This document shows positions 17,658-26,080 of a DNA stretch of 64,000 nt, one piece after another. The position numbers and the translations under genes are program-made. Below the pieces are notes generated by a model. That model was not told where the DNA came from, did not search any database, and saw only the letters and a list, made by a program, of their open reading frames with translations. The stretch is from Rhodobacterales bacterium HKCCE4037. Its GTDB lineage: Bacteria; Pseudomonadota; Alphaproteobacteria; Rhodobacterales; Rhodobacteraceae. The number at the start of each line of letters is the position of its first letter. Position 1 is the first letter of the stretch. The DNA lies in assembly GCA_015689645.1 (NCBI GenBank), contig WVSM01000006.1, positions 124,001 through 188,000 on the forward strand, read 5' to 3'.

Positions 17658-19094
17658 ATGGCCGACACTTCGATAGGAACGCCGGAGCAGCTCCGCGATC
17701 CGAACTACACGCCGCCGCTTCACAAGGCCGTGCCGCTCGGCATCCAGCACGTGCTGGCGATGTTCGTATCCAACGTGACGCCCGCGATCATCGTGGCGGG
17801 GGCGGCGGGCTTCGGCTTCGGCTCCAACAGCCCGGATTTCCCCGAGCTTCTGTACCTGATCCAGATGTCGATGCTGTTCGCGGGTCTCGCGACGCTCCTG
17901 CAGACCGTGACCATCGGGCCGGTCGGGGCGAAGCTGCCCATCGTGCAGGGCACCTCGTTTGCCTTCCTGCCGATCATGATCCCGCTTGTGGCGGGGCAGG
18001 GGGTCGATGCCCTCGCCGCGCTGTTTACCGGCGTCATCATCGGCGGCCTGTTCCACGCCTGCCTTGGCCTCTTCATCGGCAAGATCCGGTTTGCCCTGCC
18101 GCCACTGGTCACGGGCCTTGTCGTGACGATGATCGGTCTGGCGCTGGTGCAGGTCGGCATCCAGTATGCCGCCGGTGGCGTGCCTGCGATCGGGACGCCG
18201 GAATACGGATCGCTCGGCAATTGGACCGTGGCCGGGATCGTTGTGCTCGTGACGCTGGGGTTCAAGTTCTTCGCGCGCGGGATGCTGTCGATCTCGGCGG
18301 TGCTGATCGGGCTTCTCGTCGGCTATCTCTACGCGCTTTTCTTCACCGACATGCTGAGCGTCGAGGCGATTGCATCGTCGTGGCAGAACGCCGCCGCCTT
18401 CTCGCTGCCGCGGCCCTTCGCCTACGGCTTCGAGTTTTCCGTCGCCGCGATCCTCGGCTTCTGCCTGATGGCCTTCGTCTCGGCCGTTGAGACGGTCGGT
18501 GACGTCTCGGGCATCACCAAGGGCGGTGCAGGTCGCGAGGCGACCGACACGGAGATCCAGGGCGCGACCTATGCCGATGGTCTGGGCACCGCGATTGCGG
18601 GCATCTTCGGCGGCTTCCCCAACACCTCGTTCAGTCAGAATGTCGGCCTGATCGCCATGACCGGCGTGATGAGCCGCCACGTGGTGACCTGCGGCGCGAT
18701 CTTCCTGATCGTCTGCGGGCTGGTGCCGAAGGTCGGCGGGTTGATCCGCACGATCCCGATCGAGGTTCTGGGCGGCGGCGTGATCGTCATGTTCGGGATG
18801 GTCGTGGCGGCCGGCATCTCCATGCTGTCGGACGTGAACTGGAACCGCCGGAACATGGTGATCTTCGCGGTGGCGCTGTCGGTGGGCCTCGGCCTGCAGT
18901 TGGAGCCCGCGGCGGTGCAATACCTACCCGACTGGGCGCGGGTGCTGATGGTCTCGGGCCTGCTTCCGGCGGCCTTCATCGCCATCGTGCTGAACCTCGT
19001 GCTGCCGGAGGAACTGGCGGACGAAGCGACCGAAGAGGTCTCGGGCGGGCTGTCCGGGCACGGAAGCGGGAGCTTGCAGAAAACCGGTAGCTGA
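17658..19094 (+). CDS. Nucleobase:cation symporter-2 (NCS2) permease, probable urate/xanthine uptake
   Basis: 478 residues with about 12-14 membrane segments in the NCS2 pattern, including QGTSFAFLPIMIPL, the ETVGDVSGITKGG loop and NTSFSQNVGLIAMTGVMSRH. The family imports uracil, xanthine or urate with a cation. Its place directly after allA (27-bp gap, GGGAGGG ribosome site) in the urate-breakdown operon argues for urate or xanthine, but the exact purine is inference. The ATG at 17658 is used because of that ribosome site; the frame is open further upstream into allA. A strong terminator follows at 19115. Confidence 0.9.
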   Translation: MADTSIGTPEQLRDPNYTPPLHKAVPLGIQHVLAMFVSNVTPAIIVAGAAGFGFGSNSPDFPELLYLIQMSMLFAGLATLLQTVTIGPVGAKLPIVQGTSFAFLPIMIPLVAGQGVDALAALFTGVIIGGLFHACLGLFIGKIRFALPPLVTGLVVTMIGLALVQVGIQYAAGGVPAIGTPEYGSLGNWTVAGIVVLVTLGFKFFARGMLSISAVLIGLLVGYLYALFFTDMLSVEAIASSWQNAAAFSLPRPFAYGFEFSVAAILGFCLMAFVSAVETVGDVSGITKGGAGREATDTEIQGATYADGLGTAIAGIFGGFPNTSFSQNVGLIAMTGVMSRHVVTCGAIFLIVCGLVPKVGGLIRTIPIEVLGGGVIVMFGMVVAAGISMLSDVNWNRRNMVIFAVALSVGLGLQLEPAAVQYLPDWARVLMVSGLLPAAFIAIVLNLVLPEELADEATEEVSGGLSGHGSGSLQKTGS

Positions 19095-19114
19095 GAAATC
19101 TGAAACCAAAGAAG

Positions 19115-19148
19115 AAGGGCGCGGCACATCCGGTGCCGCGCCCTTTCT
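19115..19148. terminator. Bidirectional intrinsic terminator between the NCS2 permease gene and bhcD
   Basis: A perfect 13-bp stem (AAGGGCGCGGCAC at 19115-19127 with its complement at 19133-19145) closes a 5-base loop and is followed by TTCTT on the plus side; AAG-rich sequence on the left gives U-rich tails on the minus side. It sits between convergent operons and can end both. Confidence 0.85.
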
Positions 19149-19172
19149 TGATGCGCCGAATGGTGCAGGCCG

Positions 19173-20138
19173 TCAGAAATCGACCTCGATGGCGATGCCC
19201 TGTGCGACGGCGAGGTCCACGACCGAGGCCGCGACGGCCAGGTCCTGAAGCCCCACCCCGGTGCCGTCGAAAAGCGTGATCTCCTCCGCCGATGTGCGCC
19301 CCGGATGGCTGCCGTTGATGACCGCGCCAAGCTGCTGGACGTCGCCTTCCGCGATCAGCTCCTGGGCCACCGCGTGCTGCGCCTCGCCGATAGAGATCGA
19401 CTGTGCCACCTCGTCGGTGAAGACCGTGGCGCGTGCCAGGAGCGCGGCCTCGACCTCCTGCTTTCCCTTGGTGTCGGTGCCCATGCAGGCAATGTGCGTG
19501 CCGGGGGAGACATGATCTGCCATCAGCGACGGCGCGAAGGCGGAGGTGATCGTAATGATGACGTCGGCCTCGGCCATCCCGGGCAGATCGACGGCTTCGA
19601 AGGGCACGCCGGCCTCCGTCGCGACCTTCTCGATATTCGGCAGCATCTCGGGGTGGTAGTTCCAGCCGATGACCTTCTCGAAGGCCCGCTGCTCCAGCGC
19701 GGCGCGCAACTGGAACGTCGCCTGGTGTCCCGCGCCGATCATGCCGATGACCTTGGCGTCCGGGCGCGCTAGGTGCTTGATCGAGACGCTTGACGCTGCC
19801 GCCGTCCTCAGCGCGGTCAACAGGTTGCCTCCCACCATTGCGCTGACCTTGCCGGTATCGGCATCGAACAGGAACACGGTCGACTGGTGATTGATCTCCC
19901 CCCGTTTCTCGAGGTTGTTGGGCCAGTAGCCGCCCGCTTTCAAGCCCAAGGTCAGGCCGGCGCGGTCGAAGCCGCCCTTGAAGCCGTAGAGCGCATCCTC
20001 GTGGCCGATGGCCTCGCGCACGACCGGGAAATTGTAGGCGTCGCCCGCTGCCATCGCGGCAAAGACCTTCTCGACCGCATCAAATGCGGCCTGACGGGTC
20101 ATGAGATCAGGGATCTCGCGTTCGGGAACAATGATCAT
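19173..20138 (-). CDS. bhcD: Iminosuccinate reductase (beta-hydroxyaspartate cycle)
   Basis: 321 residues of the ornithine cyclodeaminase/mu-crystallin fold. In the cycle it reduces iminosuccinate with NADH to L-aspartate, which BhcA uses again. The cofactor motif GMIGAGHQATFQLRAAL is at ~130, and the N-terminal half carries the family segments EDALYGFKGGFDRAG and ALRTAAASSVSIKHLA. Function is assigned mainly from position: it is last in a row with homologues of bhcA, bhcB and bhcC in the known order. The ATG at 20138 has GGAGGTG upstream. It is 117 bp from bhcC, and a strong hairpin lies in that gap. Confidence 0.93.
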   Translation of the reverse strand: MIIVPEREIPDLMTRQAAFDAVEKVFAAMAAGDAYNFPVVREAIGHEDALYGFKGGFDRAGLTLGLKAGGYWPNNLEKRGEINHQSTVFLFDADTGKVSAMVGGNLLTALRTAAASSVSIKHLARPDAKVIGMIGAGHQATFQLRAALEQRAFEKVIGWNYHPEMLPNIEKVATEAGVPFEAVDLPGMAEADVIITITSAFAPSLMADHVSPGTHIACMGTDTKGKQEVEAALLARATVFTDEVAQSISIGEAQHAVAQELIAEGDVQQLGAVINGSHPGRTSAEEITLFDGTGVGLQDLAVAASVVDLAVAQGIAIEVDF

Positions 20139-20203
20139 GAAACACCTCCGAGGGCCGTCGCGCGACCCTGCTTTCATCTTGCCGGAAAAACTCTCAGGGG
20201 GGT

Positions 20204-20226
20204 CTGGGGGGCTGAAAGCCCCCCAG
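20204..20226. other. Strong hairpin in the bhcC-bhcD gap
   Basis: A perfect 10-bp stem (CTGGGGGGCT, loop GAA, AGCCCCCCAG). On the bhc transcript strand it is followed only after ~15 bases by a short U-run (GAGAGTTTTT), so it may be a partial terminator or a processing/stability element that lowers bhcD relative to bhcABC. Confidence 0.6.
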
Positions 20227-20255
20227 CCGGTCGGATTGCCGAAGGCAATTCGAAA

Positions 20256-21419
20256 TCAGTAGGCCTTGCCGCGGGCCGAGACGGGCCAGAGCACCTCGAC
20301 CTTGCCGTTCCGCACGCCGACATACCAATCGTGGACGTTGGCCGTCGGGTCGCAATGGCCGGGCACGAGGCGCAGCTTGTCGTTGACCTTCAGCACACCG
20401 TTCGGATCGGACACGACGCCGTGCTCGTCGGAGCACTTCACGTATTCCACGTCATCGCGCCCGAAGATCACTGGCAGGCCGCTGTCGACCGATTGCGCCT
20501 TGAGGCCCGCATCGACGATGGCCTTGTCGGCCTTGGCGTGGCTCATCACGCTCGTGAGGATGAAGAACGCATTCTCCCACTCGCCTTGGTCGATGCGGTT
20601 GCCATCCTTGTCGAGGATTCGGCCGTAATCGGCATCCATGAAGGCGTAGGAGCCGCACTGAAGCTCGTTGAAGACGCCGGAATTGCTCTCGAAATAGTAG
20701 CTGCCGGTGCCGCCGCCCGAGACGAGTTCGGGCTTGAGGCCAGCGGGTTCCAGCAGGTCGATGGCCTCCTGCACCATGGCAACGGCAGCGTCGATCTTGG
20801 CCTTGCGGTCGTCGTAGCTGTCGAGGTGCTGCATCGCGCCCTGGTAGGCCTGGATGCCGGAGAACTTGAGGCCCTCGGCAGCGTCGATCGCGCGGGCGAT
20901 TTCAAGCACATTCTCCGCACCGATCACGCCGCAGCGGCCTGCGCCCACATCCATCTCGATGAAACATTCGATCGTGGTGCCGTGGCGGACGGCGGCCTCG
21001 GACAGCTCGGCCACGTTGTCGATGTCATCGACGCAGACGATGGTCCGCGCACCGAGTTTCGGCAATTGAGCCAGACGGTCGATCTTGCGCGGGTCCCGCA
21101 CCTGGTTCGACACCAGGACGTCCTTGATCCCGCCACGGGCGAAGACCTCGGCCTCCGACACTTTCTGGCAGCAGACGCCGACCGCGCCGCCGAGGCGTTC
21201 CTGCAGCTTCGCCACGTCCACGGATTTGTGCATCTTGCCATGCACCCGGTGGCGCATGCCGTGGGCCTTGGCGTAGTCGCCCATCTTCTTGATGTTGCGC
21301 TCAAGCGCGTCGAGGTCGAGCACGAGGCAGGGCGTCTGGATGTCGTCCTCGTCCATGCCGGGCAGGGCGGGGACGTCGAAGCCGACTTCGGGATTGTCGA
21401 AATTCACTTGCTTGTTCAT
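20256..21419 (-). CDS. bhcC: beta-Hydroxyaspartate aldolase
   Basis: 387 residues of the D-threonine-aldolase-like fold-III PLP family. Joins glycine and glyoxylate to (2R,3S)-beta-hydroxyaspartate. The PLP lysine is expected at K62 in the VHGKMHKS segment. The VSGGGTGSYY phosphate-binding stretch is near 245 and the C-terminal metal-binding H-x-C-D in GHCDPT is near 355, so it should need Mg or a similar divalent ion. It follows bhcB after 15 bp on the same strand. The long N-terminal lead (NFDNPEVGFDVPALPGMDEDD) is typical of this subgroup rather than of D-threonine aldolase itself. Confidence 0.94.
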   Translation of the reverse strand: MNKQVNFDNPEVGFDVPALPGMDEDDIQTPCLVLDLDALERNIKKMGDYAKAHGMRHRVHGKMHKSVDVAKLQERLGGAVGVCCQKVSEAEVFARGGIKDVLVSNQVRDPRKIDRLAQLPKLGARTIVCVDDIDNVAELSEAAVRHGTTIECFIEMDVGAGRCGVIGAENVLEIARAIDAAEGLKFSGIQAYQGAMQHLDSYDDRKAKIDAAVAMVQEAIDLLEPAGLKPELVSGGGTGSYYFESNSGVFNELQCGSYAFMDADYGRILDKDGNRIDQGEWENAFFILTSVMSHAKADKAIVDAGLKAQSVDSGLPVIFGRDDVEYVKCSDEHGVVSDPNGVLKVNDKLRLVPGHCDPTANVHDWYVGVRNGKVEVLWPVSARGKAY

Positions 21420-21434
21420 GGGTCTGTGCTCCCT

Positions 21435-22397
21435 TCAAAGTGTCCACGGCAGGCGGTCGAGGTCGACATTGCCGCCAGTGATGATGACGCCCACGCGTTT
21501 GCCCGCGAAGCGTTCCTTGTTCTTGAGAATGGTGGCCAGCGGCACGGCGCTGGACGGCTCCATCACGATGCGCAGGTGCTTCCACGTCAGCTTCATCGCC
21601 TCGATGATCTCGGCATCGGACGCGGTCAGGATATCGGTGACATGGTTCGACACGAAATGCCACGTCCGTTCCTTCAGCGGCACCAGCAGGCCATCGGCGA
21701 TGGTCTGCGGCGCGTCGTCGGCGATGATGTAGCCCGCCTTGAAGCTGCGCATCGCGTCGTCGGCCTGCTCCGGCTCGGCGGCGATGATCTGCACCTCGGG
21801 GGCCAGCGTCGACAGCGTCAGGCAGGTGCCCGAGACCATGCCGCCGCCGCCAATCGGGGCCATGGCGATGTCGACGCCGTCGGTCTGTTCCATCATCTCC
21901 TTGGCGCAGGTGCCTTGCCCCGCGATCACGCGCGGGTCGTTGTAAGGATGGACGAAATCGCCGCCCGTCGCCTCCTGCACACGGGCAAAGGTCGCCTCGC
22001 GCGACGAGGTCGAAGGTTCGCATTCGGTGATGTTGCCGCCGTAGCGGCGCACCGTGTCCTTCTTCGCCTGCGGTGCAGTCTTGGGCATGACCACGTTGCA
22101 GGGAATGCCGCGCAGCATCGCCGCGTAGCTGAGGCAGGAGGCATGGTTGCCCGACGAGTGCGTGGCCACGCCCTTCTTCGCCTGCTCGTCATCCAGCCCG
22201 AAGACGGCATTCGCCGCGCCGCGCACCTTGAAGGCGCCCGGCTCCTGGAAGTTTTCGCATTTGAAGAACAGCTCGGCGCCGGTCAGCTCGTTGAGGTAAT
22301 CCGAGGTCCGGATCGGCGTGCGCCGGATATGGGGTTTGATCCGCTCGTGGGCGTCGAGCATGTCCTGGTAGGTTGGGATATACATCTGTCCGTCCAT
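21435..22397 (-). CDS. bhcB: beta-Hydroxyaspartate dehydratase
   Basis: 320 residues, serine racemase/threonine dehydratase-type PLP enzyme. Removes water from beta-hydroxyaspartate to give iminosuccinate. The PLP lysine is K57 in FKVRGA, the SSGNHA substrate loop is at ~81-86, and the glycine-rich PIGGGGMVSG phosphate cup is near 175. The start at 22397 lies one base from the bhcA stop, so translation is probably coupled; an in-frame ATG four codons later is a possible alternative. Product handover to BhcD avoids hydrolysis of unstable iminosuccinate to oxaloacetate plus ammonia. Confidence 0.94.
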   Translation of the reverse strand: MDGQMYIPTYQDMLDAHERIKPHIRRTPIRTSDYLNELTGAELFFKCENFQEPGAFKVRGAANAVFGLDDEQAKKGVATHSSGNHASCLSYAAMLRGIPCNVVMPKTAPQAKKDTVRRYGGNITECEPSTSSREATFARVQEATGGDFVHPYNDPRVIAGQGTCAKEMMEQTDGVDIAMAPIGGGGMVSGTCLTLSTLAPEVQIIAAEPEQADDAMRSFKAGYIIADDAPQTIADGLLVPLKERTWHFVSNHVTDILTASDAEIIEAMKLTWKHLRIVMEPSSAVPLATILKNKERFAGKRVGVIITGGNVDLDRLPWTL

Positions 22398-22398
22398 T

Positions 22399-23589
22399 TC
22401 AGGCGGCCTTCAAAGCGGCGCGCGCCGGGTTCGAGCGGTAGAATTCCTGCGCTGCCGCCACGCCGGAACCCAGCGTGATGTCGAGGCCCAGGTCGGCCAT
22501 GCACATCTCGGCCGTGGCGAGGCCCGAGAGCATCATCACGTCCGTCAGGCTTCCGAGGTGACCGATGCGGAACACCTTGCCCGCGACTTCCCCCAGACCG
22601 ACCCCGAAGGCCACGCCATACTGGCTGGCCGCGTGGGTGACGATATCGGTGGCGTTGAAGCCCTCCGGCGTGCGGATCGCGCTGACCGTATCGGAGTAGA
22701 GATCGGGCGAGGCGGCGCAGAGCTCCAGCCCCCAAGCGGAGGCCGCGCGGCGCACGCCCTCGGCGATGCGGTGGTGGCGGGCGAAGACGTTCTCCAGCCC
22801 TTCGTCGAGCAGCATGTCGCTCGCCAGCTTGAGGCCGTTCATCAGGCCCACCGGCGGCGTATAGGGGAAGCCGTTGGCGGCGTATCCCTTTTCCATGTCC
22901 CGGACATCGAAGAAGGTGCGCGGCAGTTTCGCCTGTGCCGTGGCTGCCATCGCCTTTTCGGAAAATCCGAGGATCGCAAGCCCCGCGGGCAGCATGAAAC
23001 CCTTCTGCGAGCCGGTGACGGCGACGTCCACGCCCCATTCGTCGAAGCGGAAATCCATCGACCCGATGGAGCTGACGCCATCGACGAACAGCAGCGCCGG
23101 GTGGCCCGCCGCGTCGAGCGCACGGCGCACGGCGGCGATGTCGGATTTCACGCCGGTGGCGGTCTCGTTATGGGTGGCAAGCACGACCTTGATCTTGTGG
23201 TTCGTGTCGGCGGCCAGAATTTCCTCGTAGCGGTCGGCGGGCAGGCCTTCGCCCCACGGGGTCTCGACGATCTGAACGTCCAGCCCGTGACGCTGGCACA
23301 TGTCGATCCAGCGATGCGAGAACATGCCATTGCGCGCCGCCAGAACCGTGTCGCCGGGCGAGAGCGTGTTGGTCAGCGCCGTCTCCCACCCGCCTGTGCC
23401 GGTGGAGGGATAGATGAAGACCTGCGCGCGTTCGGATTTCAGAACCTTGCGCACGTTGTCGAGGCAGGGGTTCAGGATGGTTGCGAAGACCGGCGAACGA
23501 TGGTCGATCGTCGCCATGTCGCAGGCCTTGCGGATTTCCTCGGGCATATTGGTCGGGCCGGGGATGAACACCGGGTTCTGAAAGCTCAT
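22399..23589 (-). CDS. bhcA: L-aspartate:glyoxylate aminotransferase
   Basis: 396 residues, class V aminotransferase related to serine-glyoxylate and ureidoglycine-glyoxylate aminotransferases. In the cycle it converts glyoxylate plus aspartate to glycine plus oxaloacetate, the net product. The PLP lysine is K196 in TGSQKGF, with D170 in LLFVDGVSSIG binding the pyridine ring and the N-terminal PGPTNMPEEIRKA helix typical of the family. The frame is open to 23697, but ATG 23589 is preceded by GAGGAGA and gives the family start (MSFQNPVFIPGPTN). First gene of bhcABCD; its upstream 197 bp carries a candidate IclR-type palindrome. The similarity to ureidoglycine transaminases leaves open a side activity in the same pathway. 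Confidence 0.94.
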   Translation of the reverse strand: MSFQNPVFIPGPTNMPEEIRKACDMATIDHRSPVFATILNPCLDNVRKVLKSERAQVFIYPSTGTGGWETALTNTLSPGDTVLAARNGMFSHRWIDMCQRHGLDVQIVETPWGEGLPADRYEEILAADTNHKIKVVLATHNETATGVKSDIAAVRRALDAAGHPALLFVDGVSSIGSMDFRFDEWGVDVAVTGSQKGFMLPAGLAILGFSEKAMAATAQAKLPRTFFDVRDMEKGYAANGFPYTPPVGLMNGLKLASDMLLDEGLENVFARHHRIAEGVRRAASAWGLELCAASPDLYSDTVSAIRTPEGFNATDIVTHAASQYGVAFGVGLGEVAGKVFRIGHLGSLTDVMMLSGLATAEMCMADLGLDITLGSGVAAAQEFYRSNPARAALKAA

Positions 23590-23722
23590 GACCGTCTCCT
23601 CTTCATGTCGAGGGGAATGTAACGCCCGCAATAGTGGGGCGATACATTTGCAAAAACGAGCGAGATGCGAGAGCTGACGCGAAAAATGAAGCGACATCAG
23701 TGCCTTGCATTTTTCACTCTGC

Positions 23723-23735
23723 GAAATGGCATTTC
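23723..23735. promoter_or_regulatory. Candidate IclR/BhcR operator upstream of bhcA
   Basis: A perfect dyad, GAAAT-GGC-ATTTC, lies about 135-146 bp before the bhcA ATG, in an AT-rich patch of the 197-bp gap after the ureidoglycine aminohydrolase gene. E. coli IclR binds a GGAAAT-N-ATTTCC type site, and BhcR, the known regulator of bhc genes, is in that family. The match is by eye and needs comparison with other bhcA promoters. Confidence 0.42.
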
Positions 23736-23786
23736 AGACGAGATTTGAAAGATGTTCGGTAAGTAAGAAACTCTCCCGATTCACCC

Positions 23787-24620
23787 TCACCCGCCGAACG
23801 CGGGCCGCAGCGCCATGTGACGGTTCACATCCTTGTAGAGCAGGTAGCGGAAGCGCCCCGGCCCGCCCGCGTAGCAGGCCTGCGGGCAGAAGGCGCGCAG
23901 CCACATGTAATCGCCGGCCTCGACCTCCACCCAATCCTGGTTGAGCCGGTAGACGGCCTTTCCCTCCAGCACGTAAAGCCCGTGTTCCATCACGTGTGTT
24001 TCTGCGAAGGGGATCACCGCGCCGGGCTCGAAGGTGACGATTGTGACATGCATGTCGTGGCGCAGGTCGGTGGGGTCGACGAAGCGGGTCGTCGCCCATT
24101 TGCCATCGGTTCCCGGCATCGCGTTCGGCGTCACGTCATCCTCGTGCAGGACGATCGGGTCGGCCTGCGGCAGGCCGTCGACGGCCTGGTAGGCCTTGCG
24201 TATCCAATGAAACCGGACGGCTTCGGTCCCACGATTGGCAAAGCGCCAATCGGTCCGTGGCGGCAGGTAGACGTAGCTGCCGGGGCGCAGGTCATGGGCC
24301 GTGCCCTCGATGGTGATCTCGCCCGTGCCCTCGACGACGAACAGCACGCCTTCCGCGCCGGGATCGGTCTCGGGCCGGTCGGACCCGCCGCCGGGGGACA
24401 CTTCCATGATGTATTGCGAGAAGGTTTCGGCAAATCCGCTCAAGGGGCGCGACAGGACCCAAAGGCGTGTGTCGGTCCAGAACGGCAGGAAGCTCGTCAC
24501 GATATCGCGCATCGTGCCGCGCGGGATCACGGCGTAAGCCTCGGTGAACATGGCGCGGTCGGTCAGCAGCTGGTCCTGAGGCGGGTGGCCGCCGGTGGGT
24601 GCAAAGTAACGGGCTGTCAT
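23787..24620 (-). CDS. allE: (S)-Ureidoglycine aminohydrolase (bicupin)
   Basis: 277 residues, two cupin domains. Converts S-ureidoglycine to S-ureidoglycolate and ammonia, keeping the stereochemistry that AllA needs. The first cupin includes EGVLFVVEGTGEITIEG; the second holds the Mn site and the diagnostic FAETHVMEHGLYVLEGKAVY and AGDYMWLRAFCPQACY. The ATG at 24620 gives the family N terminus (TARYFAPTGGHP) and has GGAG upstream; the frame is open to 24779. It is on the bhc strand, 197 bp before bhcA, so the enzyme that makes the AllA substrate is transcribed with or just ahead of the glyoxylate-consuming cycle. Confidence 0.95.
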   Translation of the reverse strand: MTARYFAPTGGHPPQDQLLTDRAMFTEAYAVIPRGTMRDIVTSFLPFWTDTRLWVLSRPLSGFAETFSQYIMEVSPGGGSDRPETDPGAEGVLFVVEGTGEITIEGTAHDLRPGSYVYLPPRTDWRFANRGTEAVRFHWIRKAYQAVDGLPQADPIVLHEDDVTPNAMPGTDGKWATTRFVDPTDLRHDMHVTIVTFEPGAVIPFAETHVMEHGLYVLEGKAVYRLNQDWVEVEAGDYMWLRAFCPQACYAGGPGRFRYLLYKDVNRHMALRPAFGG

Positions 24621-25067
24621 GTCGGCTCCGGTTATTTCTCGTTCCCCGCACCTTAGACCGGCTTCGCGCATACCGACCACGGGGGAAATGACGACAGGAG
24701 TCTTCGTGTTTTCCTTCAAATCCCTGCGGTCGTGGAAAATTTCGTTCTCATTCGACCGAGTGAGAGTGCCGAACGACATCCGGGCTCTGCATCCAATGGA
24801 GGATCATGTCATCGAATCTTCCAGGGAGCACCTTTTTTGAGCGCGGGATGGTCTTTCTCATCTTGCGGGCATCCGATCCGGGCAAAGTGGCCGAGGAAAC
24901 TTGCGGCCTGTGCTTGGATTTCAGTCTTTGACGCCCGGACAGGTCAGCGGAGACAGAAAAGTCCATGTCTGGAGCGGCTTAGACAGGATGGCATCATCAA
25001 AGGGCGCGTGTCCTACTTCGTGTCAAACCCGACGGTCTGGCGGCTAACCCATTGATTCAGATGGAAA
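24621..25067. other. 447-bp gap between the ureidoglycine aminohydrolase gene and tRNA-Cys
   Basis: No convincing gene. Small frames on both strands lack family features, ribosome sites or codon bias. The left end should hold the promoter of the ureidoglycine aminohydrolase gene, and the right end the 3' trailer of tRNA-Cys. GC content is lower than in the coding neighbours. I see no clear hairpin or repeat. Confidence 0.5.
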
Positions 25068-25141
25068 TGGAGGCGAGTACCGGAATCGAACCGGTGTACA
25101 CGGATTTGCAATCCGCTGCGTCACCACTCCGCCAACTCGCC
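25068..25141 (-). tRNA. tRNA-Cys (anticodon GCA)
   Basis: The minus strand folds as a full cloverleaf: acceptor GGCGAGT pairs with ACTCGCC, the discriminator is T and CCA is encoded (25068-25070). The D arm is TGGCGGAGTGGTGACGCA, the anticodon loop TTGCAAA with GCA complementary to 25097-25099, and the T arm CCGGTTCGATTCCGG. It is 74 nt with CCA. Confidence 0.97.
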
Positions 25142-25333
25142 GCCGTGGTGGTCCGCCTCAAATAGGAGAAGGTTGAAATCGCGGCAAGCCCTAATCTCCG
25201 GGGCGTGGCCGCCCCGCGTGCCTTACGAAGAGCCTTTCGTCGTATCGCGCGCCTGTGTTGTGTCACGGCTGTTGCCAGCCACAGGCACTTGTGCAAAAAG
25301 AGCTCTGAAAACTAGACGGAGCGGTTCAGTTTC

Positions 25334-25987
25334 ATGGCGGATCAGACCCAGCGCAGGATCACGATGGTCGATACCCAGGTGCGCCCGTCGGACGTGACCA
25401 AATTTCCCATTCTGGACGCGATGCTGTCCGTTCCACGCGACGTCTACGTGCCCGATGCAAAACGCGACCTCGCCTATATCGACACGCCGATCGACCTCGG
25501 TGGCGGCCGTCAATTGCTGGACGCGCGCGCGATCGCGAAACTGCTGGAGGCGCTGACACCGTCGCCGTCCGACCTCGTGCTCGAAATCGGCTGTGCGACG
25601 GGCTACACAACTGCCCTCCTGGCCCGTATGGCCGAGGCCGTCGTCGCGTTGGAGGAGGACGAGCATCTCGCCCATGACGCGGAGACGACCCTGTCCGACC
25701 AGGGCGTGGACAATGCGGCCGTCGTCACCGGCGCGCTGGCCGAAGGCAGCGCGAAGCATGGGCCTTTCGACATGGTGATGATCTTCGGCGGGGTGCAGAC
25801 CATGCCCGCGGCTATCATCGACCAGCTCAAGGACGGCGGCCATATCGCGGCGATCTTCATGAACGGCGCGGTCGGCGAGGCGCGCGTGGGCGTGAAATCG
25901 AGTGGTCGGATCAGCTGGCGCATGGCGTTCAATGCCACGGCGCCGATCCTGCCGGGGTTTGAAAAAGCGCCCAGTTTCGCATTTTGA
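25334..25987 (+). CDS. Protein-L-isoaspartate O-methyltransferase family protein
   Basis: 217 residues. The PCMT family methylates isoaspartyl residues in damaged proteins using SAM. The SAM motif I reads VLEIGCATGYTTALLARM (~79-96), followed by an acidic motif II (VVALEEDEHL). The N-terminal RRITMVDTQVRPSDVTKFPILDAML segment is typical of the alphaproteobacterial branch found next to tolC, which lacks some residues of classical Pcm, so enzymatic activity on isoaspartate is not certain. tolC follows after 93 bp on the same strand and a PopZ-like gene after that, a conserved alphaproteobacterial order. Confidence 0.88.
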   Translation: MADQTQRRITMVDTQVRPSDVTKFPILDAMLSVPRDVYVPDAKRDLAYIDTPIDLGGGRQLLDARAIAKLLEALTPSPSDLVLEIGCATGYTTALLARMAEAVVALEEDEHLAHDAETTLSDQGVDNAAVVTGALAEGSAKHGPFDMVMIFGGVQTMPAAIIDQLKDGGHIAAIFMNGAVGEARVGVKSSGRISWRMAFNATAPILPGFEKAPSFAF

Positions 25988-26080
25988 CGACCCCGACATT
26001 CGCTGACGGATGCCGGGCCAAACAAAGACCAAGACAGCAGACGGCACGTTACAGGCAAGCAACAGATCAAGCGGGGGATC

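Noticed and set aside
19887-22478. 863-codon open frame on the plus strand
   Set aside because: Antisense to bhcB, bhcC and part of bhcD; no domain and no ribosome site.
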